From Skeletonema tropicum (Eukaryota > Bacillariophyta > Thalassiosirophyceae > Thalassiosirales > Thalassiosiraceae), in NCBI GenBank assembly GCA_037178625.1, contig JAWZXG010000088.1:1-25000 (forward strand): a stretch of DNA of 25,000 bases. The letters run 5' to 3'. This document shows positions 8,906 to 18,540 of this stretch, one piece after another. The number at the start of each line of letters is the position of its first letter. Positions within the stretch are counted from its first letter, which is position 1. The position numbers and the translations under genes were made by a program. The notes beneath the pieces are model-generated. The model was not told the DNA's origin. It did not search any database and saw only the letters and a program-made list of their open reading frames with translations.

Positions 8906-10453
8906 CTAATAAATTCCCATCTCAGGAAACGCACAGAGAAGACGAAAAATACTCTCGGTGTACTTTGTGGTCTCCCTGTCTCCATCTCCAACACTAGCAG
9001 TCTCAAAAAGGAGTTGAAGGGGGAGTTTCCCCTCCAAGTTCCTTTTCGAGACTGACAGTGGACCATAATTTTCCAGAATTAGTGCAATTATTTCATGGTT
9101 TGCATCAAGGCAAGCATAATGTAGTGCCGTGTTACCCTTGGAATCGGCAATACGGATAGTGTTCCTATCACTATCATGGTTTATCAAAATTTGAATGACA
9201 TCAGAAGGGCGACGGGACTGAATTGCCAGATGGAGAGGCACCGCCCCGTCTTTATTGGGAGTTTGAAGTGCAGCGGGATTTCCTTCAACCAGCAACTTAA
9301 TTGCTCCAATACTGCTTAATTCATCCCGCATAACCATGTGGAGTAGTTCTGGGCCATATTCTTCTTCTAGCTTCTTGTATGGAAGGGCAAACACTTGATT
9401 ACAATGTAGAAAATTCCTCAAGGTAAAACAGAATCTCCTCTGTCGATGCATGTCTCGAATCAACCCAGAGTGCGTGACTCCTCGAGGAAAGGCATTAAAC
9501 AAGACTTTGACTAGCCTGAGGTCAGGCCCAGGTGATTGCAATCTCCTTGTTTTTTCAGCTGCCAAACATGCAAGGTGAAGCGGTAGGCGCCCATGAAATT
9601 GCTGAGATGCCACTTTGCTCCCCGGGAAATTCACCAAAAAATCCAGGACAGGCACAGCACGATCATTTAACTCTCCAGTTTTATATGCACCAGCTATAGC
9701 TGCATTGATTGGGTAACCAGTTCTTGGACCAGCAAAGGCATTGAGGCAATCGGGATTAGCTTTTACCAGCGTATGCACAATTGGAAAGTTGTAATTGAAA
9801 CAAGCAATATGAAGGGGGGTCCCTTTTCTCCCCCCCCCAGCATATTTCATCACAGATTCCGGATATGCCTCAATTAATTTTTGCATAAAAGGAACTGGTG
9901 TAGAGTGGTGTATTGCCGCGAAATGTATTGGTAGGAACCCCTTTTCACGTGTACTTATCTCCACCATTCCTTTATTTTTTTGTAGCAGGAACTCCAAGAT
10001 TTCCATCTTATCAGAGGCATTCAAATGAGGATTAGCACATAAGCGATGGAGTGCTGTCAAGTCATCATCATCTTTGCAAAAAATACATTCGGGCCATGCA
10101 TTGACCAGAATTTTCACCAGATCGAGAGTAACAGCTTTATTTCGTAAAATAATGTGGAGGTTGGTTTTCTTACTTGCAGATGTCAATCTAGCTGCTTCTG
10201 GGAAAAAATGCAAAACAGTGTTAAGAATTCCCTCCGTAAGCTGGTCACTCAAAAGCAACCAATGAAAAAATAGGAGGTTTGCCGGCTCCAATTTTTTTGT
10301 TGGTGACCACGACCACCCCCAGTGGTGAATGATGTTCTTAAGCTCTTCTTCCGTCTTTTCCCTCCCAGAAGATGATGGACGGCAATACCCTTCCAACTCC
10401 TTGATTAGACCCTCCGGAGGAAAAGAAATTGCAGTAGTTTTGGCGGTTGACAT
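8906..10453 (-). CDS. Ankyrin-repeat protein, copy A, 515 aa
   Basis: A single uninterrupted exon. After about 60 residues without repeats (a GWSWSPTKK segment and then a hydrophobic LLFFHWLLLSD stretch) there are roughly eight to nine ankyrin units with the usual core. Examples are TALHRLCANP, LPIHFAAIHH, TPLHIACFNY, LPLHLACLAA, VPLHLAIQSR and TALHYACLDA, with a last degenerate unit LPLQLLFETA. Ankyrin repeats form protein-binding surfaces, so a scaffold or regulatory role is likely, but no catalytic domain or partner can be inferred. I see no signal peptide. Large families of such proteins, with repeats punctuated by AYPE/ANPD-type segments, are typical of diatoms. The start ATG is the first in the frame. 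The protein is identical to copy B at 16767-18314. A diverged 3' module shared with another gene follows at 8777-8860. Confidence 0.92.
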   Translation of the reverse strand: MSTAKTTAISFPPEGLIKELEGYCRPSSSGREKTEEELKNIIHHWGWSWSPTKKLEPANLLFFHWLLLSDQLTEGILNTVLHFFPEAARLTSASKKTNLHIILRNKAVTLDLVKILVNAWPECIFCKDDDDLTALHRLCANPHLNASDKMEILEFLLQKNKGMVEISTREKGFLPIHFAAIHHSTPVPFMQKLIEAYPESVMKYAGGGRKGTPLHIACFNYNFPIVHTLVKANPDCLNAFAGPRTGYPINAAIAGAYKTGELNDRAVPVLDFLVNFPGSKVASQQFHGRLPLHLACLAAEKTRRLQSPGPDLRLVKVLFNAFPRGVTHSGLIRDMHRQRRFCFTLRNFLHCNQVFALPYKKLEEEYGPELLHMVMRDELSSIGAIKLLVEGNPAALQTPNKDGAVPLHLAIQSRRPSDVIQILINHDSDRNTIRIADSKGNTALHYACLDANHEIIALILENYGPLSVSKRNLEGKLPLQLLFETASVGDGDRETTKYTESIFRLLCAFPEMGIY

Positions 10454-10682
10454 AGTTCTTCTTCCTTCTTCCAGAGCTGCTATCGTTACCTTCCTACAGA
10501 CCAGCTCATGCCATCATCCAGCGGCAGGCCTCTAGCAAGGTACTTATCCACGAGCTAAACACAGTGTGGGGCTTAGGTTTATTTTTGTGCTACTGTAAAC
10601 TACGTATCACTGCTTTCTCGCTGTCCTTCTCTCATCTCGCCTGCCCCACTCCTCCAACCTCTCTCTTCCTCTCTTCCTCTCT
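10454..10682. other. Upstream region of the ankyrin gene, copy A
   Basis: On the minus strand this is 5' to the ankyrin start. It contains pyrimidine-rich sequence at 10615-10682 (CTCTCTTCCTCTC type) and no gene. It matches 18315-18540 in copy B. Confidence 0.5.
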
Positions 10683-12100
10683 GGCATAGTGTGGTATGTG
10701 AGTGGCAAGTTCTTTTGATGCTCCTCCATTATTTCTTTTGTTCTGTGATATGACTGGAAGCAGTAGCTACAGTTTATGAGCTCTTCCATCACCATCTCCT
10801 CCTCCTCTTCCTCCTTCATAGGTAGATACTTAGTCAGAGTATTTCATCTGTCAATGTGGTGATGCGGTACTGAATGCAGAGGAAGTATTTTGGATTGGAC
10901 TTCCTGAGCATTGAGTACCACATGGTCTGACATCATCTCTCATCTCTCATGGACAGCTTCTCTGTCAATGTGGTGATGCGGTACTGAATGCAGAGGAAGT
11001 ACATTTTTGGATTGGACTTCCTGAGCATTGAGTACCACATGGTCTGACATCATCTCTCATCTCTCATGGACAGCTTCTCTGTCAATTGCCTGCATTCTAG
11101 TTCTGCTCCTCTCTCTAGAGGTAGTTCTTCTCCAGCTGGCGCACAATTTTCCATCAGCATCAGAATGGATGAGAGGTAGGCCACAACAACACATAGGCAT
11201 AGTGTGGTATGTGAGTGGCAAGTTCTTTTGATGCTCCTCCATTATTTCTTTTGTTCTGTGATATGACTGGAAGCAGTAGCTACAGTTTATGAGCTCTTCC
11301 ATCACCATCTCCTCCTCCTCTTCCTCCTTCATAGGTAGATACTTAGTCAGAGTATTTCATCTGTCAATGTGGTGATGCGGTACTGAATGCAGAGGAAGTA
11401 TTTTGGATTGGACTTCCTGAGCATTGAGTACCACATGGTCTGACATCATCTCTCATCTCTCATGGACAGCTTCTCTGTCAATTGCCTGCATTCTAGTACT
11501 GCTCCTCTCTAGAGGTAGTTCTTCTCCAGCTGGCGCACAATTTTCCATCAGCATCAGAATGGATGAGAGGTAGGCCACAACAACACATAGGCATAGTGTG
11601 GTATGTGAGTGGCAAGTTCTTTTGATGCTCCTCCATTATTTCTTTTGTTCTGTGATATGACTGGAAGCAGTAGCTACAGTTTATGAGCTCTTCCATCACC
11701 ATCTCCTCCTCCTCTTCCTCCTTCATAGGTAGATACTTAGTCAGAGTATTTCATCTGTCAATGTGGTGATGCGGTACTGAATGCAGAGGAAGTATTTTGG
11801 ATTGGACTTCCTGAGCATTGAGTACCACATGGTCTGACATAATCTCTCATCTCTCATGGACAGCTTCTCTGTCAATGTGGTGATGCGGTACTGAATGCAG
11901 AGGAAGTACATTTTTGGATTGGACTTCCTGAGCATTGAGTACCACATGGTCTGACATCATCTCTCATCTCTCATGGACAGCTTCTCTGTCAATGTGGTGA
12001 TGCGGTACTGAATGCAGAGGAAGTATTTTGGATTGGACTTCCTGAGCATTGAGTACCACATGGTCTGACATCATCTCTCATCTCTCATGGACAGCTTCTT
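10683..12100. repeat. Compound tandem array, copy A (R1 about 114 bp, R2 about 281 bp)
   Basis: R1 units begin TGTCAATGTGGTGATGCGG at 10849, 10963, 11362, 11756, 11870 and 11987. R2 units begin TGTCAATTGCCTGCATTC at 11080 and 11476, with a truncated one at 10683 and a variant (R2') starting at 12101 that leads into unique sequence. The order is R1 R1 R2 R1 R2 R1 R1 R1 R2'. A minus-strand frame starting MKEEEEEEMVM recurs in each R2 but ends differently each time and is unlikely to be a gene. Confidence 0.9.
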
Positions 12101-12137
12101 TGTCAATTGCCTGCATTCTAGTTCTGCTCCTCTCTCT

Positions 12138-12141
12138 CTAG
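12138..12141. other. Empty site matching the 3.2 kb insertion of copy B
   Basis: Here CTCTCTAGAGAGGTAG is continuous. In copy B the same sequence is split after CTCTCTAG (20008) and resumes with TAGAGAGG at 23253, so the flanks share TAG. Confidence 0.8.
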
Positions 12142-12347
12142 AGAGGTAGTTCTTCTCCAGCTGGCGCACAATTTTCCATCAGCATCAGAATGGATGATAG
12201 GTCGGCCACAACAACACATAGGCATAGTGTGGTATGTGAGTGGTAAGTTCTTTTGATGCTCCTCCATTATTTCTTTTGTTCTGTGATATGTGTTTGAGGC
12301 GGCTATGTCTGTGTATATTACAACAGCTGTCTTTAGAATTTATGAGC

Positions 12348-12386
12348 TCTTCTCTCTGTCTCTCTCTCTGTCTCTCTCTCTGTCTC

Positions 12387-12424
<38 letters not shown>
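12348..12424. repeat. CTCTCTGT/CT microsatellite, copy A
   Basis: It has four CTCTCTGT-type units followed by a long pure CT run. The copy B equivalent (23463-23540) has one more GT-containing unit and a shorter CT run, so it varies between copies. Confidence 0.9.
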
Positions 12425-12426
<2 letters not shown>

Positions 12427-12539
12427 AAATTGTTGTAATTCCCAAACATGGTGATCTCGAACAGGTTTGGGAATAAAAAGACTTTTGCTTTAGGAGGTTG
12501 TATTACTATTGATCAAAGCTATCAGACATCAACTCAGAT

Positions 12540-12816
12540 TCAGATGCTCTTCATGCTCGCAATGACATTTTTTCTTATACGCTCACTTTTGCGCTGCTTT
12601 ATTTCGATATTCAAGCCTGCTTCTGCAATTGCTTTTACTGGTATGTGCTTCCAACGACGGTAGTCAATATCATCAGGCCCATGCCGAACAATAAACCTCT
12701 TTCTCTCTTCATCACTCCACCTGGTTGTACGAAGATTCAAGTAATCTTCTCTGTCTCTGTAGAAACGTTCAATGCACTCATCCAGGTTGTCTGATGACTT
12801 CATTTTCATTGTTGTT
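12540..12816 (-). pseudogene. Truncated 3' end of the Josephin-type gene, copy A
   Basis: The frame encodes the last 90 or so residues of the protein whose longer copy is at 23656-25000 (offset 11116), ending NVIASMKSI. Identity stops at 12816, inside the coding sequence, and is replaced within a few bases by telomere repeats. The Josephin domain itself is absent from this copy, so it cannot be functional as a protease. Confidence 0.85.
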
Positions 12817-12819
12817 AGC

Positions 12820-12841
12820 TAACCCTAACCCTAACCCTAAC
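12820..12841. repeat. Interstitial telomere repeat at the end of copy A
   Basis: Three consecutive TAACCC units plus TAAC, the complement of the TTAGGG telomere repeat. The G-rich strand points left, towards the break at 12816, as it would if everything to the right had once been a chromosome end. Confidence 0.85.
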
Positions 12842-12861
12842 TCCTCATACCATACAGGGTC

Positions 12862-13611
12862 CGAGAACTTAATTGGTTCCTTTCTAAACCAATACGATTC
12901 TAATTTACTTACTACACTGGTTAAAATATGAACCAAAACGGTAACACTACACTGAACAATAATATTACACTGGTACGAGTCTGAACCAGTATCATACGAA
13001 ACTACGAAGATACCTCAATGATGGAATCAGTCCAATCTGAAGTACGATCTGCCATAGTAATTTAATACATTTGCTATTATTTCATTCTATGGATCATCGA
13101 GATTAATTTTCTGCACATCTAATAATGATGGAGTCATTGTCCTAATTCACTTCCTACCGGAACTAACTGGTTCCATTCTGAACCAATTAGATTGTAATTC
13201 GCTTACTACACTGGTTAAAATATGAACCAAAACGGTAACACTACACTGAACAATAATAATGCACTGGTACTAATCTGAACCAGTATATGGTAAATTTTCT
13301 TTCTATGAATGATGGAGTCATTCCATCCAATCTGAAGTACGATCTGCCATAGTAATTTAATACATTTGCTATTATTTCATTCTATGGATCATCGAGATTA
13401 ATTTTCTGCACATCTAATAATGATGGAGTCATTGTCCTAATTCACTTCCTACCGGAACTAACTGATTCCATTCTGAACCAATTAGATTGTAATTCACTTA
13501 CTACACTGGTTAAAATATGAACCAAAACGGTAACACAACACTGAACAATAATAATGCACTGGTACTAATCTGAACCAGTATATGGTAAATTTTCTTTCTA
13601 TGAATGATGGA
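12862..13611. repeat. 295-bp tandem repeat, two full units and one partial
   Basis: The anchor ACTACACTGGTTAAAATATG recurs at 12911, 13205 and 13500, a period of 294-295 bp. Each unit contains several short inverted pairs of the form GGTTC...GAACC. No coding potential is seen. Its position directly beside telomere repeats suggests subtelomeric satellite (inference). Confidence 0.85.
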
Positions 13612-13617
13612 GTCTGA

Positions 13618-13642
13618 GTTTCCGGACAACAGTTCCGGAAAC
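13618..13642. other. Perfect hairpin GTTTCCGGA / TCCGGAAAC
   Basis: Nine-bp arms at 13618-13626 and 13634-13642 with a 7-base loop, exactly where the 295-bp repeat ends. Confidence 0.6.
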
Positions 13643-13645
13643 GCA

Positions 13646-13830
13646 GAATATAAGGTGCTGACATTCTCTAGTTGAAAAAGAAACCAATGATATAAGGGCC
13701 TGACACGTGGAAATCTGAATATAAGGTGCTGACATTCTCTAGTACGGGAAAAAAATGATGCCTGATCCGACATAAACAAAAGGGATAAATAAGGCTAAAG
13801 AATATAAGGTGCTGGAATATAAGGTGCTGG
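13646..13830. repeat. Four copies of GAATATAAGGTGCTG
   Basis: The 15-mer recurs at about 13646, 13720, 13799 and 13815. The first two copies extend into ACATTCTCTAGT. The spacing is irregular and no gene is seen. Confidence 0.6.
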
Positions 13831-13869
13831 CTACAAAACGGTCGTCTAGCCGCTGCGCGGGTTTTCTAA

Positions 13870-14166
13870 GGGGGGCAAGGGGGGGTGTCCCCCCCTGAAC
13901 AATCAAATCTAAGCCGATCAAAGAAAGAGTCAATCGAAAATTCTAAAAACGGGGGGCAAGGGGGGGTGTCCCCCCTGAATAATCAAATCTAAGCCAATCA
14001 AAGAAAGAGTCAATCGAAAATTCTAAAAACGGGGGGGGGCAAGGGGGGGTGTCCCCCCCTGAACAATCAAATCTAAGCCAATCAAAGAAAGAGTCAATCG
14101 AAAATTCTAAAAACGGGGGGGCAAGGGGTCAAATCTAAGCCAATCAAAGAAAGAGTCGATCGAAAA
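13870..14166. repeat. G-run tandem repeat, four units of about 81-84 bp
   Basis: The units start at about 13870, 13951, 14031 and 14115. Each begins with a run of 6-9 G, then CAAG and a second G run, and all but the last continue with TGTCCCCCC and a conserved A-rich tail (TCAAATCTAAGCC). G-quadruplex and G/C hairpin formation are both possible. Confidence 0.85.
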
Positions 14167-14209
14167 TGCCCGTGAAGGCCTAAGGACACGCCAAAGGGCC
14201 CCGACAGAA

Positions 14210-14244
14210 CGACCGACCGACCGACCGACCGACCGACCGAACGA
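14210..14244. repeat. GACC tetranucleotide microsatellite
   Basis: About seven uninterrupted GACC units, flanked by AACGAC on both sides. Confidence 0.9.
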
Positions 14245-14245
14245 C

Positions 14246-15539
14246 TTAGCTCCTCTCATTGTTTAGATAGACTTCATAATATCCACGACCATGTCGTCCA
14301 CAGCCACTACTACTTACCTAACGGCCTTTTTGGCGACAGCGGAGATAAGACTATCAAAGAATGGAGTGGACGGAGAGCGATTGACCGGCTGCAAACGATG
14401 TCAAATTTCTGTTTAGCACACAGTATACAGAGAACAGAGAAGCAACCACAACAATAGAAGCAGAGGTGTGTTGAGGCGATAGTTATTTGAATGACGAGAT
14501 GCAATTGATCACACCGAGGAAAGAAGTATGACACGTCGGAGAACAAATAATAACACTGAGCAACGTGCTGCGAAATTGTGAAAGACTCATGCAAAATCAA
14601 AGCACGAAAGATGAGGTATGAGGTAGATAGTATCACAATTGAAGGTATTTCTCCAAATAAATCTTAACAGATAGTCGGTTGCTGCTAAAAAGAATCAACA
14701 AAAGTGCTGCTCTGTGATTTGCAACATTGCGTTGTGTCTTAACTTGCTGCAGCTGAAGCTACCCACTGTGCTACTTATGTAGGTGTCAGGAGTCTGGTCA
14801 GATAGAAGATCACATCAACACACGCTGTAAGAATCCGAGTATAGGATCAAAGCAGCTGAGGTACACCAGCGGACACTTAAAAAGGAATCAGGCCGTTGGT
14901 TGCTTCTATGGAGATGAAGAAGATATGGAAGCGGAATGACCGGCGGGGATATCTCATTCTCATTCCAAAGTGGAGGAATAACGCACATTGGACTCGTTCT
15001 AGTGAACTTAGAGGGACGAATCTACTACATTTCCACAACAAGTGTGGTGCTCTTTCGCTCACCAATTAAATAACATTTAGCTCAGAAGGCGCCGATGCAC
15101 GTGTGATAGAAATGAATGCAACAATTCATCTCTGATAGATGATTGGTTTTGTGCGGTAGGTGTTTCTGTTGGAAATAATCTTGCAACTTGATCGTAGATA
15201 CATATATGAAAAGCTGAGAGTATCTCTTCAGCCGGAATCAGAGGATTGCATGTAGAATGAAGCAAATTACATAGATATTAGACACCAACATTATTTTATT
15301 AAACTAGCAATAGCAAGATTATGTGGTTGTCACGCTGCGATTCGAATGAACTTCTTCCCTTTCCCTATGCCGTCCACATGTATGGACCAGAAGCCACATA
15401 ATTCGGGAGATCACATCAAAGTCACAGCGGCCTTCTACTTCTAATTCTAATAGCCTAGCCCAAACCCTACTAAAATTACTGTCTACATTTGCAAGTTTCC
15501 ATAAAACATAAAAATACTACGTCGAAAGAAAAACTCCAC
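14246..15539. other. Spacer of 1.3 kb without a recognisable gene
   Basis: The longest frames (14310-14636 and several of about 62 codons, all minus) lack recognisable motifs and look like chance. No tRNA, rRNA or tandem repeat is seen. The left border of the duplication in copy B cannot be placed here, because the matching part of copy A lies outside the window. Confidence 0.5.
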
Positions 15540-16654
15540 TCAAGGAGCCGGGTAATAATTCGACAATCTATCCCAAACCTTTTCCATGAACTTTTTCTTG
15601 GCACCCCTCTTGGTAATAGAACCATGTTCTGCAGCCAGCGCTTGCAACTCATCCAACGCCTCCTTCGTCTCAAGCGGGGCATACGGACAAGTCATAATGT
15701 GACAAAACAAATGATGCGAAAAACTAGAGTCATGAAGTGACTCAAAGTCCAGTGGAAAGTACATCCCCTCTGAGTAATGCTCCCCTGGGTGGGCTTCAGC
15801 ACAATGCTTGCAATAAAGGCCCGAAAGAGTATCCCACTTATCTGGTTTGGACTTACGTCGACTCAATGCTGCGGTGGAAGGACGACAAGAGATGAATTGA
15901 TGATATAGGACGAAGCGGAAATCAGAACTGCTGGGGAAATCGGAGGGATATACAAACACGGCCTTTTCCTTTCGACAATTGTCAATCACTTGACGGGTGT
16001 TTGCGGAGGCGACATGATAGAACTTGCAATTTTCCAGACGTTTATCTACCTTTGGGAAAAGTTCCTCACTGAGATGTTTGTGTTGCAATGCGGTGGGATT
16101 CCTGGCAATACTCATGATTGCTTGGAGTTTCTGCGAGGGTGTTCCACTTGTATTGGGAGGTGCACCAAAGAAAAGACCTCTGGGTGTCTCGACCATACCA
16201 AGCTCACAGGCTGCTTCGGCAAAGTAGATCTTGACGTACTTTGTGCGGACTCTTCGATAAAGATTCGACATCATGTTCCTATGCTGCGTTTTGAGTTCAC
16301 TGGGAATGTGCTTACAAGCTTGCAAGTGTTTGCGTTGATAATTTCTCACCGACTCAAAGATATTGGTCGTTTTGGAAGGATAAAATTCCGCCCAGCAGTT
16401 ATTTCATTTTTGTTAGTAGAAATAATACGCTGTTCCTGAACAAAGTCTTCATACAATGTCTTTCCCTCATCTTCATGACTATGACTGTTGCTAACGTTGT
16501 TGTTGTTGTTGCTGCTACTCTTTTGGCAGAGGTTGGGGGAAGGGAAAGATAAGCTTCTGGTGTGTGATTGCGGCCACATTGGAGGGCTCAATCCTGAGTC
16601 ACCCGATTCCAATTCTTTTGCTGGGGGAGTCTTGTATCCATTTAGCAATGTCAT
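15540..16654 (-). pseudogene. Gene X, copy B, uninterrupted but frameshifted (unknown function)
   Basis: A minus-strand frame from the ATG at 16652-16654 encodes about 85 residues: a Ser/Asn-rich leader and then GKTLYEDFVQEQRI. The protein continues one frame away with CWAEFYPSKTTNIFES and runs to the stop at 15540 (...RLSNYYPAP). The switch falls in an A-rich stretch near 16403-16408, where one base appears to be missing. The second frame has an in-frame stop just upstream, so it is not an independent gene unless it starts at a non-ATG codon or is spliced. The C-terminal half has scattered Cys and His (LYCKHCAEAHPGEH, HHLFCHIMTC) that could bind zinc. I recognise no named family; it resembles algal lineage-specific hypothetical proteins. 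An intron using GTATTA near 16429 is a less likely explanation of the frame change. Confidence 0.6.
16425..16426. other. Empty target site of the Helitron
   Basis: GTAGAAATAATACGCTG is continuous here. In copy A it is split between A and T by 7884 bp. The site lies within the coding frame of gene X. Confidence 0.88.
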
Positions 16655-16766
16655 GATTTATGTTTGAGGAGGCTGTGTTCTGTGTATGTTCCAGCTTCTT
16701 TAGAATTTATGAGCTCTTCCTCTCTTCCCAGAATTGTGTCTTCCTATTTTTAAGCTTGATAAAAAC

Positions 16767-18314
16767 CTAATAAATTCCCATCTCAGGAAACGCACAGAGA
16801 AGACGAAAAATACTCTCGGTGTACTTTGTGGTCTCCCTGTCTCCATCTCCAACACTAGCAGTCTCAAAAAGGAGTTGAAGGGGGAGTTTCCCCTCCAAGT
16901 TCCTTTTCGAGACTGACAGTGGACCATAATTTTCCAGAATTAGTGCAATTATTTCATGGTTTGCATCAAGGCAAGCATAATGTAGTGCCGTGTTACCCTT
17001 GGAATCGGCAATACGGATAGTGTTCCTATCACTATCATGGTTTATCAAAATTTGAATGACATCAGAAGGGCGACGGGACTGAATTGCCAGATGGAGAGGC
17101 ACCGCCCCGTCTTTATTGGGAGTTTGAAGTGCAGCGGGATTTCCTTCAACCAGCAACTTAATTGCTCCAATACTGCTTAATTCATCCCGCATAACCATGT
17201 GGAGTAGTTCTGGGCCATATTCTTCTTCTAGCTTCTTGTATGGAAGGGCAAACACTTGATTACAATGTAGAAAATTCCTCAAGGTAAAACAGAATCTCCT
17301 CTGTCGATGCATGTCTCGAATCAACCCAGAGTGCGTGACTCCTCGAGGAAAGGCATTAAACAAGACTTTGACTAGCCTGAGGTCAGGCCCAGGTGATTGC
17401 AATCTCCTTGTTTTTTCAGCTGCCAAACATGCAAGGTGAAGCGGTAGGCGCCCATGAAATTGCTGAGATGCCACTTTGCTCCCCGGGAAATTCACCAAAA
17501 AATCCAGGACAGGCACAGCACGATCATTTAACTCTCCAGTTTTATATGCACCAGCTATAGCTGCATTGATTGGGTAACCAGTTCTTGGACCAGCAAAGGC
17601 ATTGAGGCAATCGGGATTAGCTTTTACCAGCGTATGCACAATTGGAAAGTTGTAATTGAAACAAGCAATATGAAGGGGGGTCCCTTTTCTCCCCCCCCCA
17701 GCATATTTCATCACAGATTCCGGATATGCCTCAATTAATTTTTGCATAAAAGGAACTGGTGTAGAGTGGTGTATTGCCGCGAAATGTATTGGTAGGAACC
17801 CCTTTTCACGTGTACTTATCTCCACCATTCCTTTATTTTTTTGTAGCAGGAACTCCAAGATTTCCATCTTATCAGAGGCATTCAAATGAGGATTAGCACA
17901 TAAGCGATGGAGTGCTGTCAAGTCATCATCATCTTTGCAAAAAATACATTCGGGCCATGCATTGACCAGAATTTTCACCAGATCGAGAGTAACAGCTTTA
18001 TTTCGTAAAATAATGTGGAGGTTGGTTTTCTTACTTGCAGATGTCAATCTAGCTGCTTCTGGGAAAAAATGCAAAACAGTGTTAAGAATTCCCTCCGTAA
18101 GCTGGTCACTCAAAAGCAACCAATGAAAAAATAGGAGGTTTGCCGGCTCCAATTTTTTTGTTGGTGACCACGACCACCCCCAGTGGTGAATGATGTTCTT
18201 AAGCTCTTCTTCCGTCTTTTCCCTCCCAGAAGATGATGGACGGCAATACCCTTCCAACTCCTTGATTAGACCCTCCGGAGGAAAAGAAATTGCAGTAGTT
18301 TTGGCGGTTGACAT
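16767..18314 (-). CDS. Ankyrin-repeat protein, copy B, 515 aa
   Basis: The translated protein is identical to copy A at 8906-10453, with the same start and stop. Ankyrin units cover roughly residues 95-500, with HLACLAA- and LHYACLDA-type helices. The gene is intact with no intron. Its upstream region (18315-18540) and the downstream gene X are also duplicated. A protein-interaction role is inferred from the repeats alone. The identity of the pair points to a very recent duplication, continuing gene conversion, or two alleles assembled in tandem. Confidence 0.92.
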   Translation of the reverse strand: MSTAKTTAISFPPEGLIKELEGYCRPSSSGREKTEEELKNIIHHWGWSWSPTKKLEPANLLFFHWLLLSDQLTEGILNTVLHFFPEAARLTSASKKTNLHIILRNKAVTLDLVKILVNAWPECIFCKDDDDLTALHRLCANPHLNASDKMEILEFLLQKNKGMVEISTREKGFLPIHFAAIHHSTPVPFMQKLIEAYPESVMKYAGGGRKGTPLHIACFNYNFPIVHTLVKANPDCLNAFAGPRTGYPINAAIAGAYKTGELNDRAVPVLDFLVNFPGSKVASQQFHGRLPLHLACLAAEKTRRLQSPGPDLRLVKVLFNAFPRGVTHSGLIRDMHRQRRFCFTLRNFLHCNQVFALPYKKLEEEYGPELLHMVMRDELSSIGAIKLLVEGNPAALQTPNKDGAVPLHLAIQSRRPSDVIQILINHDSDRNTIRIADSKGNTALHYACLDANHEIIALILENYGPLSVSKRNLEGKLPLQLLFETASVGDGDRETTKYTESIFRLLCAFPEMGIY

Positions 18315-18540
18315 AGTTCTTCTTCCTTCTTCCAGAGCTGCTATCGTTACCTTCCTACAGACCAGCTCATGCCATCATCCAGCGGCAGGCCTCTAGCAAG
18401 GTACTTATCCACGAGCTAAACACAGTGTGGGGCTTAGGTTTATTTTTGTGCTACTGTAAACTACGTATCACTGCTTTCTCGCTGTCCTTCTCTCATCTCG
18501 CCTGCCCCACTCCTCCAACCTCTCTCTTCCTCTCTTCCTC

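Noticed and set aside
10607..11726. Recurring minus-strand frames beginning MKEEEEEEMVM as a gene family
   Set aside because: They lie wholly inside R2 repeat units, end in unrelated sequence each time and contain only low-complexity residues, so they are by-products of the array.
10849..12100. CRISPR-like array
   Set aside because: The repeats are 114 and 281 bp long and adjoin directly, without short unique spacers, and the genome is eukaryotic. It is an ordinary tandem array.
12185..12476. Coding frames across the CT/CTCTCTGT microsatellite
   Set aside because: They translate to Arg-Glu or Leu-Ser runs caused only by the simple repeat.
14310..14636. Minus-strand 108-codon frame in the spacer
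   Set aside because: The composition is random-looking, there is no domain, and it sits beside simple repeats. Support is too weak to call.
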